Positions 8,793 through 16,091 of a DNA stretch of 64,000 bases are shown one piece after another; position 1 is the first letter of the stretch, and every line of letters begins with the position of its first letter. This DNA is from Streptomyces venezuelae (GTDB lineage Bacteria > Actinomycetota > Actinomycetes > Streptomycetales > Streptomycetaceae). A model generated the notes under the pieces. That model had not been told where the DNA came from, searched no databases, and worked only from the letters and a program-made list of their open reading frames with translations. The position numbers and the translations under genes are program-made. The stretch lies in assembly GCF_008642295.1 (NCBI RefSeq), contig NZ_CP029190.1:4695501-4759500 (forward strand), read 5' to 3'.

Positions 8793-10148
8793 GTGGCGGC
8801 GCCGAGAGAACCCAACTCCCGTCTGCGCGACGTCATCGCGGCGGTCGACTGCACCTACGAGGCCCTCGCCAGAGACGTGCGGCGCATCGCGGCCGAGAAC
8901 GGCGAGATCCTCCAGACCAACAAGTCGGCCATCTCGCACTGGGTGAACGGCACCCGCGCCCCGTCGGGCCGGGTAGGTCAGTACCTGTCCGAGGCGCTGT
9001 CCCGCCGAGCGAGGCGCATGGTCACCCAGACCGAGATCGGCCTCCAGGCCAGCGATGACGAAGCACCGACGGCATCCGATCCTGTCCTCGCCGCCACCGA
9101 CCTGGGCCGTGCCGACGTCGAGCGCCGCCGCTTCCTCGCCATCGCGGCCTTCACCACCGCCGGCGTCGCCATGCCGCTCGGATACGACCACGAAGCCACT
9201 GCCCGCATGCTCCGCGCCCGCACCGGCACGTCCGTGGTCGGGGCAGAGGACGTGGACGTCGTACGGCAGATCACCGCGGCCTTCAGCGCCGCCGACGAGC
9301 GCCTCGGCGGCGGGCACGGCCTGACCACCGTCACCGCGTACCTCGCCGACACAGCCGCCCCCATGCTCCGCGGACGCTTCCCCAGCGAAGCCTTACGTCG
9401 GGCGGCCTTTGGTGCCGTCGCCGAACTCGCCTACCTCGCGGGGTGGAAGCACCACGACCTCGGCGAGGAAGGCGCCGCCCAGCGCTACTACCAGGTCGGC
9501 TACAAGCTCGCTTGCGAAGCCGACCCCCACGGCCACGCCGGGTGGATGATGCGCGCTCTCGCCCACCAGGCTCTGAGCCTCAAGCAGCCGCACCACTGCG
9601 TCGACCTCGTCGAAGGCGCCCTGAAGCGCGGCCTCGGCCACGTCGATGGCCAGACCGAGGCCCTCCTCCACATCACCCACGCCCGCGCCTACGCCGCCAT
9701 AAACGAGAACCCGTCGGCCGCACGCGCCCTGCTCGCCGCCGAGGACGCCCTCCTACGGGACGACGGCCCCCAGCCCAGCTACTCCCGTGTGAGCGGCCCC
9801 GCCGCCGGCACCGTGGCCAGCCATACCGCCCGCACCCTCACCGACCTCGCCGACCACATCGGCACCGAGCAGCAGCACCGCGACGCCCTCACCCGTTGGG
9901 ACCCCGAGAAGTACAAGCGCGTCCACGCCCTCACTCACGCCGACCTCGGTGACAGCCTCGCCGCTCAGGCCCGCGCCGACGAGGCCGTCGCCGCCTGGAC
10001 CCAGGCCCTGGTCCTCATGGAGGGCATGACTTCCGACCGAGCCCGCAAGGCGATCACATCAATCCGCTCCACCCTCGCGGTCTACCAGCGCCGCCGCGTT
10101 CCCGGCGCCGCCGATCTCGCCCGCCGCGCTCGCGAGGCCCTCGCCTAA
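8793..10148 (+). CDS. XRE-family regulator with C-terminal TPR-like region
   Basis: 451 aa from the GTG at 8793, which has GGAGG five bases upstream; a GTG at 8781 overlaps that Shine-Dalgarno. The N-terminal helix-turn-helix (about residues 10-75) contains TNKSAISHWVNGTRAPSG, typical of XRE repressors in actinomycetes. After a hydrophobic linker (RRRFLAIAAFTTAGVAMPL) the rest is a solenoid of TPR-like helix pairs (YYQVGYKLACEADPHG, AWTQALVLMEG). Such proteins are commonly peptide- or ligand-sensing regulators. The Nudix gene follows within 34 bp and probably shares its mRNA. It is divergent from the HAD/methyltransferase operon, a likely target. Confidence 0.88.
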   Translation: MAAPREPNSRLRDVIAAVDCTYEALARDVRRIAAENGEILQTNKSAISHWVNGTRAPSGRVGQYLSEALSRRARRMVTQTEIGLQASDDEAPTASDPVLAATDLGRADVERRRFLAIAAFTTAGVAMPLGYDHEATARMLRARTGTSVVGAEDVDVVRQITAAFSAADERLGGGHGLTTVTAYLADTAAPMLRGRFPSEALRRAAFGAVAELAYLAGWKHHDLGEEGAAQRYYQVGYKLACEADPHGHAGWMMRALAHQALSLKQPHHCVDLVEGALKRGLGHVDGQTEALLHITHARAYAAINENPSAARALLAAEDALLRDDGPQPSYSRVSGPAAGTVASHTARTLTDLADHIGTEQQHRDALTRWDPEKYKRVHALTHADLGDSLAAQARADEAVAAWTQALVLMEGMTSDRARKAITSIRSTLAVYQRRRVPGAADLARRAREALA

Positions 10149-10182
10149 CATGCCCAACAACCCGCCCGACGAAGGGAACACC

Positions 10183-10677
10183 GTGACCCAGCAGACCGAC
10201 GATCAGCCGAAGGCCCTCAAGCCGGCGCTCGAATCGATGACCCTGCTGGTCGCCGCAGTCATCGTCCACGACAAGGCCACCAACCGCGTCGTCCTCCTCC
10301 AGCGCAGCGAGGACGCGAAGTTCGCCCAGGGCATGTGGGACCTCCCCGTCGGCAAGAGCGAGCCGGGCGAGCCGATCACCGAAACTGCGGTCCGCGAGCT
10401 CTACGAGGAGACGGGCCTCACCGTGAAGCCCGAGTCTCTCAAGGTCGCCCACATCATCCACGGAGCCTGGGGCGTCGAAGCCCCCAACGGCTTCCTCACG
10501 GTCGTGTTCGCCGCCCACGACTGGACGGGCGAACCCGAAAACCGCGAACCGCGCAAGCACTCCCAGGTCCGCTGGGTCGACGCAGACGCCATCCCCGATG
10601 CCTTTGTGGACACCACGGCAAGCGCTCTTCGCCAGTATTTGAACGATGGGGCGGCTGTCTCGTTGAATGGGTGGTGA
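10183..10677 (+). CDS. Nudix hydrolase
   Basis: 164 aa. The complete Nudix box is present: G-x5-E-x7-REL-x-EE-x-G-L, starting at GKSEPGE and ending RELYEETGL. The GTG at 10183 is preceded by GAAGGGA. An ATG at 10150 in the same frame would add 11 residues and overlaps the region just behind the regulator's stop. The protein hydrolyses a nucleoside diphosphate linked to some moiety X; the substrate is undetermined. Its position behind the XRE-TPR regulator suggests a nucleotide- or sugar-signal function rather than housekeeping. It is distinct from the MutT-like protein at 34626. Confidence 0.9.
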   Translation: MTQQTDDQPKALKPALESMTLLVAAVIVHDKATNRVVLLQRSEDAKFAQGMWDLPVGKSEPGEPITETAVRELYEETGLTVKPESLKVAHIIHGAWGVEAPNGFLTVVFAAHDWTGEPENREPRKHSQVRWVDADAIPDAFVDTTASALRQYLNDGAAVSLNGW

Positions 10678-10684
10678 ATCGGCC

Positions 10685-10700
10685 GGGATGTAGGCATCCC
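10685..10700. terminator. Short hairpin between convergent genes
   Basis: GGGATG (10685-10690) pairs with CATCCC (10695-10700) in the 22-bp gap between the Nudix and ImmA/IrrE genes. This is a weak stem and the only candidate terminator there. Confidence 0.4.
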
Positions 10701-11884
10701 TATTTGCCCGCCGAGCGAAAGAGCGAGATAACCCCGGATGGAAGATTCTCTTCGGGGTTAGGTTCCGTGGATTGAGGGCTGTCCCAGGTGGGGAAGCGTG
10801 ACGTTACCACCCGGAATAGATCCAGGGGAACTCTGGCTTCGCCAGCCAGAACTTCTTCTCCTATCCCAACCTTTCCCAGAATTTCCACGGCTTTCGGGAA
10901 AAGAGAAGGCTGCTCGGTCACTGGCATCACGCCCGGCTCGCGCCGCCGCCACCCTTTTGAGGAAAGATAAAGGACTGCATTTCTGTAGGTCACATCACTC
11001 ATTGCGCCCAGTTGTCGCGACCTGTAGAGCAGGGCCTGTAGGCTCACATTCCAGTCGGCCTTCAAAGCGCCGAGGGTTCTCCAGTCCGCTTTTGAGGGGA
11101 GTAGGTCTCGCATCTCGTCGGCAGGCATCAGGAACTCTGCGGCAAATCGATTGGCCTGGTTTTCCGTGATGCGATCTCCGGGCTCCGAGTCTACGTGCAT
11201 GACCAAGTGTCCGAGCTCGTGTGCAACATCGAAGCGTTGGCGGAAGTAGTCGTTCTTGGTTGGATTCAGCACAACCGTTGGCCGATTGTCTGTTTCAAAG
11301 GAATATGCGTCAACCGCCGCCGTTTGGCTGGGGCTGTAGACGACAAGGACGCCACGATTCTCGGCCATCCTGACCAGGTGGCCGATCGGTCCAATCGGGA
11401 TGTCCCAGTGCTTACGGAGGAGTCTCGCAGCTTGCTCGGGGAGATCGGTCTGCTCGTCCTCGACGTCGACACTCAGGCGCGGGATGTCGGGATTGGGAAA
11501 CTCGACATGCCTCTCCAGGGCGGCGCCTACATCAGTAGCGACGAGCCCATAGGCGAACGCTTGGTCGCGAACCAGTTGTGATGTGGACCGCAGCGACCTG
11601 AAGTGCGGAACTGAGGATCCGGCTTCAGGACGCTGGGCCCCAGGGAGAAAGAACGAAGGGTCAACGCCGAGAGTCAAGCACAACTGGGCCACGGTGGCCG
11701 GAGCCGGCCGCTTGGAGTTGCTTTCGTAAGCCGCTACGGCAGTTGGGCTCTTGTCGATTTGAGCTGCCAGCGCATTCTTGCGAAGCCCCGCGAGTTGGCG
11801 AGCCAGCGTTAGTCGACGCCCGTCGAAAAGTCGCGAGGCGTCGCTTACGCGAACCTCCGCAGGACGACTATGCTCCATGACCAT
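10700..11884 (-). CDS. XRE HTH domain fused to ImmA/IrrE metallopeptidase
   Basis: 394 aa. The N-terminal HTH (about residues 25-75) includes NALAAQIDKSPTAVAAYESN. The central peptidase domain has FDVAHELGHLVMH, the HExxH zinc site (HELGH, about residue 222), and ENQANRFAAEFLMP with the downstream Glu ligand. The C-terminus is helical. This architecture (COG2856-type) occurs in SOS/ICE regulators such as ImmA and in antitoxins that are cleaved or cleave. It starts 15 bp behind an unrecognised gene, giving a two-gene operon that looks like a stress or toxin-antitoxin module. The DNA is markedly less GC-rich than average here, supporting lateral acquisition. Confidence 0.9.
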   Translation of the reverse strand: MVMEHSRPAEVRVSDASRLFDGRRLTLARQLAGLRKNALAAQIDKSPTAVAAYESNSKRPAPATVAQLCLTLGVDPSFFLPGAQRPEAGSSVPHFRSLRSTSQLVRDQAFAYGLVATDVGAALERHVEFPNPDIPRLSVDVEDEQTDLPEQAARLLRKHWDIPIGPIGHLVRMAENRGVLVVYSPSQTAAVDAYSFETDNRPTVVLNPTKNDYFRQRFDVAHELGHLVMHVDSEPGDRITENQANRFAAEFLMPADEMRDLLPSKADWRTLGALKADWNVSLQALLYRSRQLGAMSDVTYRNAVLYLSSKGWRRREPGVMPVTEQPSLFPKAVEILGKVGIGEEVLAGEARVPLDLFRVVTSRFPTWDSPQSTEPNPEENLPSGVISLFRSAGK

Positions 11885-11899
11885 CCGCTCATTCCATGA

Positions 11900-12709
11900 T
11901 TACTTTCCGTCGCCCTCCAGTACGTGACGGCGGAGTCGAACGGCCGCGTCAGGTACGGCGTCAAAGCCGCCTGGCGGCTTGGGTGCGATCGGCTTTGCAC
12001 CCCTGCCGTAATCACCGAAGGGCGGCTTCAGTAGATCATGCTTCCAGTGCCACGCGGTGCCGCCCCCCTTGTTCAAACGAGAGCGCCCCAGGAAGAGTTC
12101 TCTTACGCCAAGCTCCTTCTGAACTGCGTGCGCGAGAACCAGCGTCGTAAGGTCGTCGGCGCTTTCATCGGCAGCTAGCAGAGTCGCCGCCATGACGTCC
12201 TGGAAGAGGTGGGCTTCATCCTCTTCCACGGGAAGCATCGGCTGATCCGTAGGACCCGGGAGGCGCTGGGCCGCGACGCGCCGCTTGGTGGGACTCTTCT
12301 GGGGCCATGGGATCGCGTTGCTCTCGCCGAAGGGAAAAGCTGCCTGGAGCCACCTCCAGTCGCCGAAGCGCCAGCCCGGAGAACCATTTAGGTTGGCTCG
12401 CCGAACCGCACCCGGAAGGAGTCGGGGCATACGCTCGAACTCTCCCGGGAGAAGGCCAGCTGCGACCGTATCGAGACCTGACAGCGCGTCGGCCGGCGAG
12501 CTGACGGAGTACTTGCCGCACGAGAAGACTCGATCCTGGCGGTCACGCAGAAACCCGTGGGCGGTGTATCCCACCCAACCTTGATCGTGCCCGGCGTCCG
12601 GGTCGTAGTCGCGCATGGTGCGCGCGTACGCAGACTCCGCCGCCCAGCTCATCGCTGCTAATACGCCAGCCTCTTCAAGGTCTTCCAGCGCATCCTGCTG
12701 CTCACTCAT
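11900..12709 (-). CDS. Hypothetical partner of the XRE-ImmA/IrrE protein
   Basis: 269 aa, no recognised family. An acidic helical N-terminus (EQQDALEDLEEAG) is followed by a Trp/Arg/Pro-rich centre (GWRFGDWRWLQAAFPFG). A C-terminal helical part contains LTTLVLAHAVQKELGVRELFLG and a Gly/Lys/Trp patch. No transmembrane segment or signal peptide is seen. It is the first gene of the pair, 15 bp before the XRE-ImmA/IrrE gene, so the latter probably controls it. That makes it a candidate toxin or effector by context only. It has the same lower-GC composition as its partner. Confidence 0.7.
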   Translation of the reverse strand: MSEQQDALEDLEEAGVLAAMSWAAESAYARTMRDYDPDAGHDQGWVGYTAHGFLRDRQDRVFSCGKYSVSSPADALSGLDTVAAGLLPGEFERMPRLLPGAVRRANLNGSPGWRFGDWRWLQAAFPFGESNAIPWPQKSPTKRRVAAQRLPGPTDQPMLPVEEDEAHLFQDVMAATLLAADESADDLTTLVLAHAVQKELGVRELFLGRSRLNKGGGTAWHWKHDLLKPPFGDYGRGAKPIAPKPPGGFDAVPDAAVRLRRHVLEGDGK

Positions 12710-12957
12710 GAGGGGACTCTACACGACTCCAGTATCTAGCGCTGAAAACTGAACCATTGGCACTACGTCGCGTCGCCAAGTGAATCGATCATACGTTCTA
12801 GCGGGTGGCCTGGCCAGAGGTGCGGGGTCGGAGTCTGGGGCAAGTTGGCTGCGCCGCAGGACGGTTGTGAGGCGGTACTGACACATGCACCAGGCTGACA
12901 TCCCGAGTGGCTGCATCGAAGGTGTGTGGCGGCCGGGCAGCTGCGGATACGACCAGT

Positions 12958-13653
12958 TCACAAGACTCCCTCACAGGTAGGCGGGTGCCCGACGCCGTGG
13001 CCAGGGGCCGCTGGTCCCGACTGCGTGCGGGACCAGCCGTTGGCGAAGTCGCATTGGAGGTCCGTCCAGCGGCGAAGCTCGGCGGGGGCGTAGGCGGGGT
13101 GGTCGCGGAGGTGGGTCAGGGCGTTGACCCACTGGTCCCAGAGGCCGCCGGGCGAGGTGAAGCGTTCGGCGTGGTGGGTGCCGAGGTGGGCGTCGAGGCG
13201 GAGGAGGGCGCCGAGGGCGGCGGACTGGTCGTAGCGGAGGTCGGTGCGGGGGAGGTAGCAGTCGAGGTAGGCGGTGAGGATCTCGGCGTCGACGTGTGTG
13301 CCGAAGCGGGCCAGGGCAAAGCAGTAGGCGCTGCCAGAGAAGCAGAACTCGCTGGCCAGGAGCAGGTCGCCGATGCGTTCGCGAAACGTGGCGCGTCGGC
13401 CTACGCCGATCAACCAGCCGGCGGTGAGGCGTGAGCGCCACTCGTAGCCGAGGAGGGCCTCCAGCTCGGCGTCGGTGATCGTGGCTGCGTCGTCGATGAG
13501 GTGGCGAGTGAAGCGTTCGGTGTGTGGCCACCCGGGCCGTAGGACGCGCCCGCTCTTCAGGTCGAAGTAGCGTGCGCGGCCCGAGTCCTTCCTTGCCACG
13601 TAGCGTTCGATCACGTAGCCGTAGCCGATCTCCTCGGGGTGCTGGAACGGCAT
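12958..13653 (-). CDS. DUF6000 family protein
   Basis: 231 aa. The central block matches the DUF6000 family as I know it: EWRSRLTAGWLIG, FRERIGDLLLASE, YCFALARFGTHVDAEIL and a leucine-rich LGALLRLDAHLG stretch, i.e. HEAT-like helices. No enzymatic motif is seen. Its ATG is 3 bp behind the stop of the HEAT-repeat gene, so it is the last gene of a CPCC-HEAT-DUF6000 operon. Genes of these families are frequent as small scattered cytoplasmic proteins in Streptomyces. A role as immunity proteins for polymorphic toxins is possible but unproven. Confidence 0.82.
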   Translation of the reverse strand: MPFQHPEEIGYGYVIERYVARKDSGRARYFDLKSGRVLRPGWPHTERFTRHLIDDAATITDAELEALLGYEWRSRLTAGWLIGVGRRATFRERIGDLLLASEFCFSGSAYCFALARFGTHVDAEILTAYLDCYLPRTDLRYDQSAALGALLRLDAHLGTHHAERFTSPGGLWDQWVNALTHLRDHPAYAPAELRRWTDLQCDFANGWSRTQSGPAAPGHGVGHPPTCEGVL

Positions 13654-13656
13654 CGG

Positions 13657-14388
13657 TCACCTCTCCGGGTGCAGGTCGGTGCGGTCGATCCAGGTGGGGG
13701 CGACGAAGATGTCGTCGCCGGCGGGGGTTTCGGAGGCTTCCAGGAGGGACCAGGTGCGGGACTCTTCGACCAGGTGCTCCCAGGGCGCGGTCCAGTCGAG
13801 TTCCCAGTCCAGGCCCGTGCCGGAGATGCCGTAGGTGCGGCCGGCGTCCACGCGCCAGAACTGGGAGTAGAGGATCACCTGTGCATGGTCGGCGAGGTCG
13901 TTGATGATTTCGGTGAAGTGGGCCGAGGGCCAGCCCGGGGCGTCGTCCGCAGCGGCGGCTCGTAGGCGCGCGGTGAGTGCTGGGACGACAGGCTTGCGGA
14001 CGCCGAGTTCGGTCAGCGCCCAGCGGATGCCGACAGGCTCGGTCCAGTCCGGTGGGGTCGCCCCTTCCAGGCAGGCGCGGTAGGCGCGGCGCAGGGGCTC
14101 GACGGCGCCGTCGGTCTCCAGGCTCGCCAGGGCCATGGCCGCCCATTCGCGGACGGTCGGGTTCTCGCTGTCCAGTAGGCCGATGAGAGCGGGGCCGCAA
14201 CGGGGATCGCCCACCTCCTCGAAGACCTCGATGGCGGTCAGCTGGCCGAAGCCGCCGAGGGAAGGCAGGCCGCTGATGATGCCGGGTATGGCGTCGGCGC
14301 CGATCCAGATCAGCTCCGCGCGGGCGTCGTAGGACTCGTCGGCCTTGCCGTCGAGCTGCTGGACGAGTGTCTCGATGGGGGAGGTCAT
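13657..14388 (-). CDS. HEAT-repeat protein
   Basis: 243 aa from the ATG at 14388, which overlaps the preceding CPCC gene's stop by 4 bp (ATGA). Residues 1-140 show HEAT-type helix pairs: ARAELIWIGADAIPGII, LTAIEVFEEVGDPRCGPALI, VREWAAMALASLE. The C-terminal part is Trp-rich (YSQFWRVDAGRTYG, DWELDWTAPWEHLVE). Such solenoids usually bind proteins, and no catalytic motif is visible. It is the middle gene of the CPCC-HEAT-DUF6000 operon, with coupled translation to both neighbours. A longer frame upstream of 14388 would overlap the CPCC gene deeply and is rejected. Confidence 0.83.
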   Translation of the reverse strand: MTSPIETLVQQLDGKADESYDARAELIWIGADAIPGIISGLPSLGGFGQLTAIEVFEEVGDPRCGPALIGLLDSENPTVREWAAMALASLETDGAVEPLRRAYRACLEGATPPDWTEPVGIRWALTELGVRKPVVPALTARLRAAAADDAPGWPSAHFTEIINDLADHAQVILYSQFWRVDAGRTYGISGTGLDWELDWTAPWEHLVEESRTWSLLEASETPAGDDIFVAPTWIDRTDLHPER

Positions 14389-14771
14389 GACGCGGAGTGG
14401 TCCCGGCGCCAGAAGGTGGGCAGCCACCAGCAGAGCGCCGAGCGGTCGTCGGGCCACGGGGCGCGGTCCTCGGCTGCCCAGTCCTCGAAGGAGTCCCGTG
14501 TCAGGTCGATGGGTCGCCAGGCGGGGTCGAGCGGCTCGTCCTCAGCCGGTGGGCGGACGTATCGGCGGCCGTGCTCGTCGCAAGCGCCGAAGTTCTGGTA
14601 GTTGCGCTGGGCCTCGATCAGGGAGACCTGGTTCGCTCCGCCGGGCATGGTCGGCCAGCGGAACTGGAGCCCGTCGTCCTCCCAGAAGCAGACAGGGCAG
14701 ATCTCGTACGAGCCGGGCATCGCGTCCAGCACGCGGTGCCCGCAGCACGGGCAGGGGTAGGAGTCGCTCAC
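14385..14771 (-). CDS. CPCC family cysteine-rich protein
   Basis: 128 aa from a GTG at 14771. The N-terminus carries YPCPCCGHRVLD followed by EICPVCFWEDDG, the paired CPxC knuckles that define the Cys-rich CPCC family and form a zinc-ribbon-like domain of about 65 residues. The conserved QRNYQNFGACDEHGRRYVR segment follows. Function is unknown across the family. It is the first gene of the three-gene operon and ends in a 4-bp overlap with the HEAT gene. Its promoter region abuts attachment-core copy 3, so it is the last cargo gene of the island. A longer frame to 14894 lacks family similarity. Confidence 0.88.
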   Translation of the reverse strand: MSDSYPCPCCGHRVLDAMPGSYEICPVCFWEDDGLQFRWPTMPGGANQVSLIEAQRNYQNFGACDEHGRRYVRPPAEDEPLDPAWRPIDLTRDSFEDWAAEDRAPWPDDRSALCWWLPTFWRRDHSAS

Positions 14772-14958
14772 CTGCGCAGTTTCGTTGCCGGTTCCGCCCG
14801 TGCGCCAGGGATTTCGCCGCCTCCGCCCCCCGGCCAGTCCGCAGCCAGTCCGCAGGACACCCGTAAACGGCCGTCGGGAGCCAACGCGTGCCAACCGGGA
14901 AACCCCAGGTCAGAGCCCTGGAGGAGGCTCCGCCGCAGGTCAGGATCTGGCCTCAGAC

Positions 14959-14973
14959 ATTCCGCTTCAACGT
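14959..14973 (+). repeat. Candidate attachment core, copy 3
   Basis: ATTCCGCTTCAACGT, identical over 15 bases to the end of ychF and again followed by an in-frame stop (CTGA after GT). The flanking GCAGGTCAG motifs (14935-14943, 15017-15025) and the hairpin at 15029 mirror the arrangement behind ychF itself. This is probably the right-hand junction of the island. Confidence 0.65.
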
Positions 14974-15028
14974 CTGAGCGGATGGAATAACACCACGTCG
15001 CTGACGTGGCAAACATGCAGGTCAGAAA

Positions 15029-15054
15029 GGGTCGACTCCTCCGGGAGTCGGCCC
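15029..15054. terminator. Second ychF-like terminator hairpin
   Basis: An 11-bp stem (15029-15039 with 15044-15054, one G-U pair) after GCAGGTCAGAAA. In layout and partial sequence it resembles the ychF hairpin at 1741-1778, so it may be the terminator that followed ychF before integration. Confidence 0.65.
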
Positions 15055-15134
15055 CTTGCTGTTTCGCGTGCTCGGATGATGCTGGGAGATCTGATTGCCC
15101 ATCAGTCAGTCGCACCCGCCGGAAGGGTGTCGAT

Positions 15135-15158
15135 AGTGGTACGTTATTAGGTACCACT
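15135..15158. promoter_or_regulatory. Palindromic operator of the yefM-yoeB operon
   Basis: AGTGGTAC (15135-15142) and GTACCACT (15151-15158) form a perfect 8-bp inverted repeat with an 8-bp spacer. It ends 19 bp before the antitoxin ATG. Autorepression by YefM and YefM-YoeB at such a palindrome is the known mode of control for this family. Confidence 0.7.
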
Positions 15159-15177
15159 TGACAGGTGAGGTCGGAGC

Positions 15178-15459
15178 ATGTCGATAACCGCGAGCGACGC
15201 CCGCAAGGCTCTCTTTCCGCTGATCAAGAAGGTCAACGAAAATCACGAGGCCATCGAGATCGTCTCCAAGCACGGCAATGCCGTACTCGTCTCGGCCGAG
15301 GACTATGCGGCGCTGCGCGAGGGCTCGTACCTGCTGCGCTCCCCGGCGAATGCGCGCCGCCTGCTCAAGGCGTACGAGAACGCCCTGGCGCACATCAACG
15401 TGTCGGAGCGGGAGCTGATCGATCCGGATTCGGCGGACGCGGGTGCGGGTGCCGCGTGA
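15178..15459 (+). CDS. yefM: Phd/YefM family antitoxin
   Basis: 93 aa. The N-terminal DNA-binding fold has SITASDARKALFPLIKKVNE and the beta-strand EIVSKHGNAVLVSAEDYAAL, and the C-terminal acidic helix that blocks the toxin follows (KAYENALAHINVSERELID). It neutralises the neighbouring YoeB-type RNase and represses the operon through the palindrome just upstream. Its TGA overlaps the toxin's GTG by 3 bp, ensuring coupled synthesis. All family parts are present, so it looks functional. It lies immediately outside the last ychF-derived attachment core. Confidence 0.93.
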   Translation: MSITASDARKALFPLIKKVNENHEAIEIVSKHGNAVLVSAEDYAALREGSYLLRSPANARRLLKAYENALAHINVSERELIDPDSADAGAGAA

Positions 15460-15710
15460 GGCTTGTCTTCGAGGGTCAGGGCTGGGATGACTACACATCC
15501 TGGCTCAAGAACGACCGCAAGATGCTCGCCCGGATCAACAAGCTGATCGAGGACGTCAGGCGCGACCCGTTCACCGGCATCGGTAAGCCCGAGCCGCTGA
15601 AGTACCACCTGCCTGGGGCATGGTTGCGGCGGATCGACGACGAACAACGTCTCGTCTATCTGGTGACGGACAAGGAGATCGTCATCCTCGCGGCCAGGTA
15701 CCACTACTGA
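15456..15710 (+). CDS. yoeB: Txe/YoeB family mRNA-interferase toxin
   Basis: 84 aa, the standard YoeB size. Diagnostic segments are the W-Y-W region near the start (GWDDYTSWLKNDRKML), GIGKPEPLKYHLPGAW, SRRID-like RRIDDEQRLVYLV, and the C-terminal RYHY with the catalytic His and terminal Tyr. It is a ribosome-dependent endoribonuclease that cuts mRNA during translation. The GTG start at 15456 overlaps the antitoxin stop. A 14-bp hairpin follows at 15769. Confidence 0.94.
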   Translation: MRLVFEGQGWDDYTSWLKNDRKMLARINKLIEDVRRDPFTGIGKPEPLKYHLPGAWLRRIDDEQRLVYLVTDKEIVILAARYHY

Positions 15711-15729
15711 CTGCCCGGGTGGGCCTCCC

Positions 15730-15751
15730 GTGCTGGGATGGTGCTGGGATG
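15730..15751 (+). repeat. Perfect tandem repeat GTGCTGGGATG x2
   Basis: Two identical 11-bp units 20 bp behind yoeB. They share the GTGCTG start and 11-bp phasing with the pairs at 1786 and 3267. A hairpin containing GCAGGTCAG follows. Confidence 0.55.
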
Positions 15752-15768
15752 GATTTCTGCGTGGACAA

Positions 15769-15802
15769 ACGGCCTGACCTGCGAGAAAGCAGGTCAGGCC
15801 GT
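15769..15802. terminator. Bidirectional terminator containing GCAGGTCAG
   Basis: A perfect 14-bp stem (15769-15782 with 15789-15802) and a 6-nt loop between yoeB and the convergent parE remnant. The right arm contains the GCAGGTCAG seen at the other island junctions. Confidence 0.8.
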
Positions 15803-15837
15803 TGCGTTGTCCGAAGAACCTGGAGCGGTTACGTGTC

Positions 15838-16091
15838 TTAGACCGTGGAACGGTGTCCGACGTGTACGACCCAGACCACGAGCTCCCCGTTGTCGATCGT
15901 GTAGACGACTCGGTAGTCGCCGACTCGCAGTCGGCGGCGTTCCGGCTGCGACACGAGCGCGGTCGTGTCGGAGCCGAGGGGGTCGCTCTCCAGCTCGGTC
16001 AGCTTGGCGAGGATGCGCAGTGCCATGTCGCGAGGGATCTTCCGAAGCTCGGCCTGCGCCTCGGTCGGAAGACGGTTCGGTACTCACTCAC
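15838..16091 (-). pseudogene. RelE/ParE-type toxin, frameshifted
   Basis: From a GTG at 16091 the frame reads V-S-E-Y-R-T-V-F-R-P, the expected ParE-like N-terminus. The rest of the toxin (EAQAELRKIPRDMALRILAK ... RRLRVGDYRVVYTIDNGELV ... HVGHRSTV, stop 15838) is in a different frame. One missing G near 16062 restores a continuous ParE/RelE protein of about 84 aa. The toxin start overlaps the antitoxin stop by 8 bp, the usual operon layout. A sequencing error or programmed shift is possible, but the partner antitoxin is damaged too, which favours decay. Confidence 0.8.

Larger units (their letters stand above)
14772..15177. other. Intergenic region carrying the right-hand island boundary
   Basis: About 400 bp without a gene. 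In order it holds GCAGGTCAG (14935), attachment-core copy 3 (14959), GCAGGTCAG (15017), a ychF-like terminator hairpin (15029), a degenerate GTGCT repeat pair (15068), and the YefM operator. It should also contain the promoter of the CPCC operon. Confidence 0.6.

Noticed and set aside
12719..12961. 80-residue minus-strand frame in the gap upstream of the ImmA/IrrE pair
   Set aside because: No family resemblance or ribosome-binding site; it fills an intergenic region.
15165..15455. Long in-frame extension upstream of the YoeB toxin
   Set aside because: It lies over the antitoxin gene in another frame; toxin homology begins only at the GTG at 15456.
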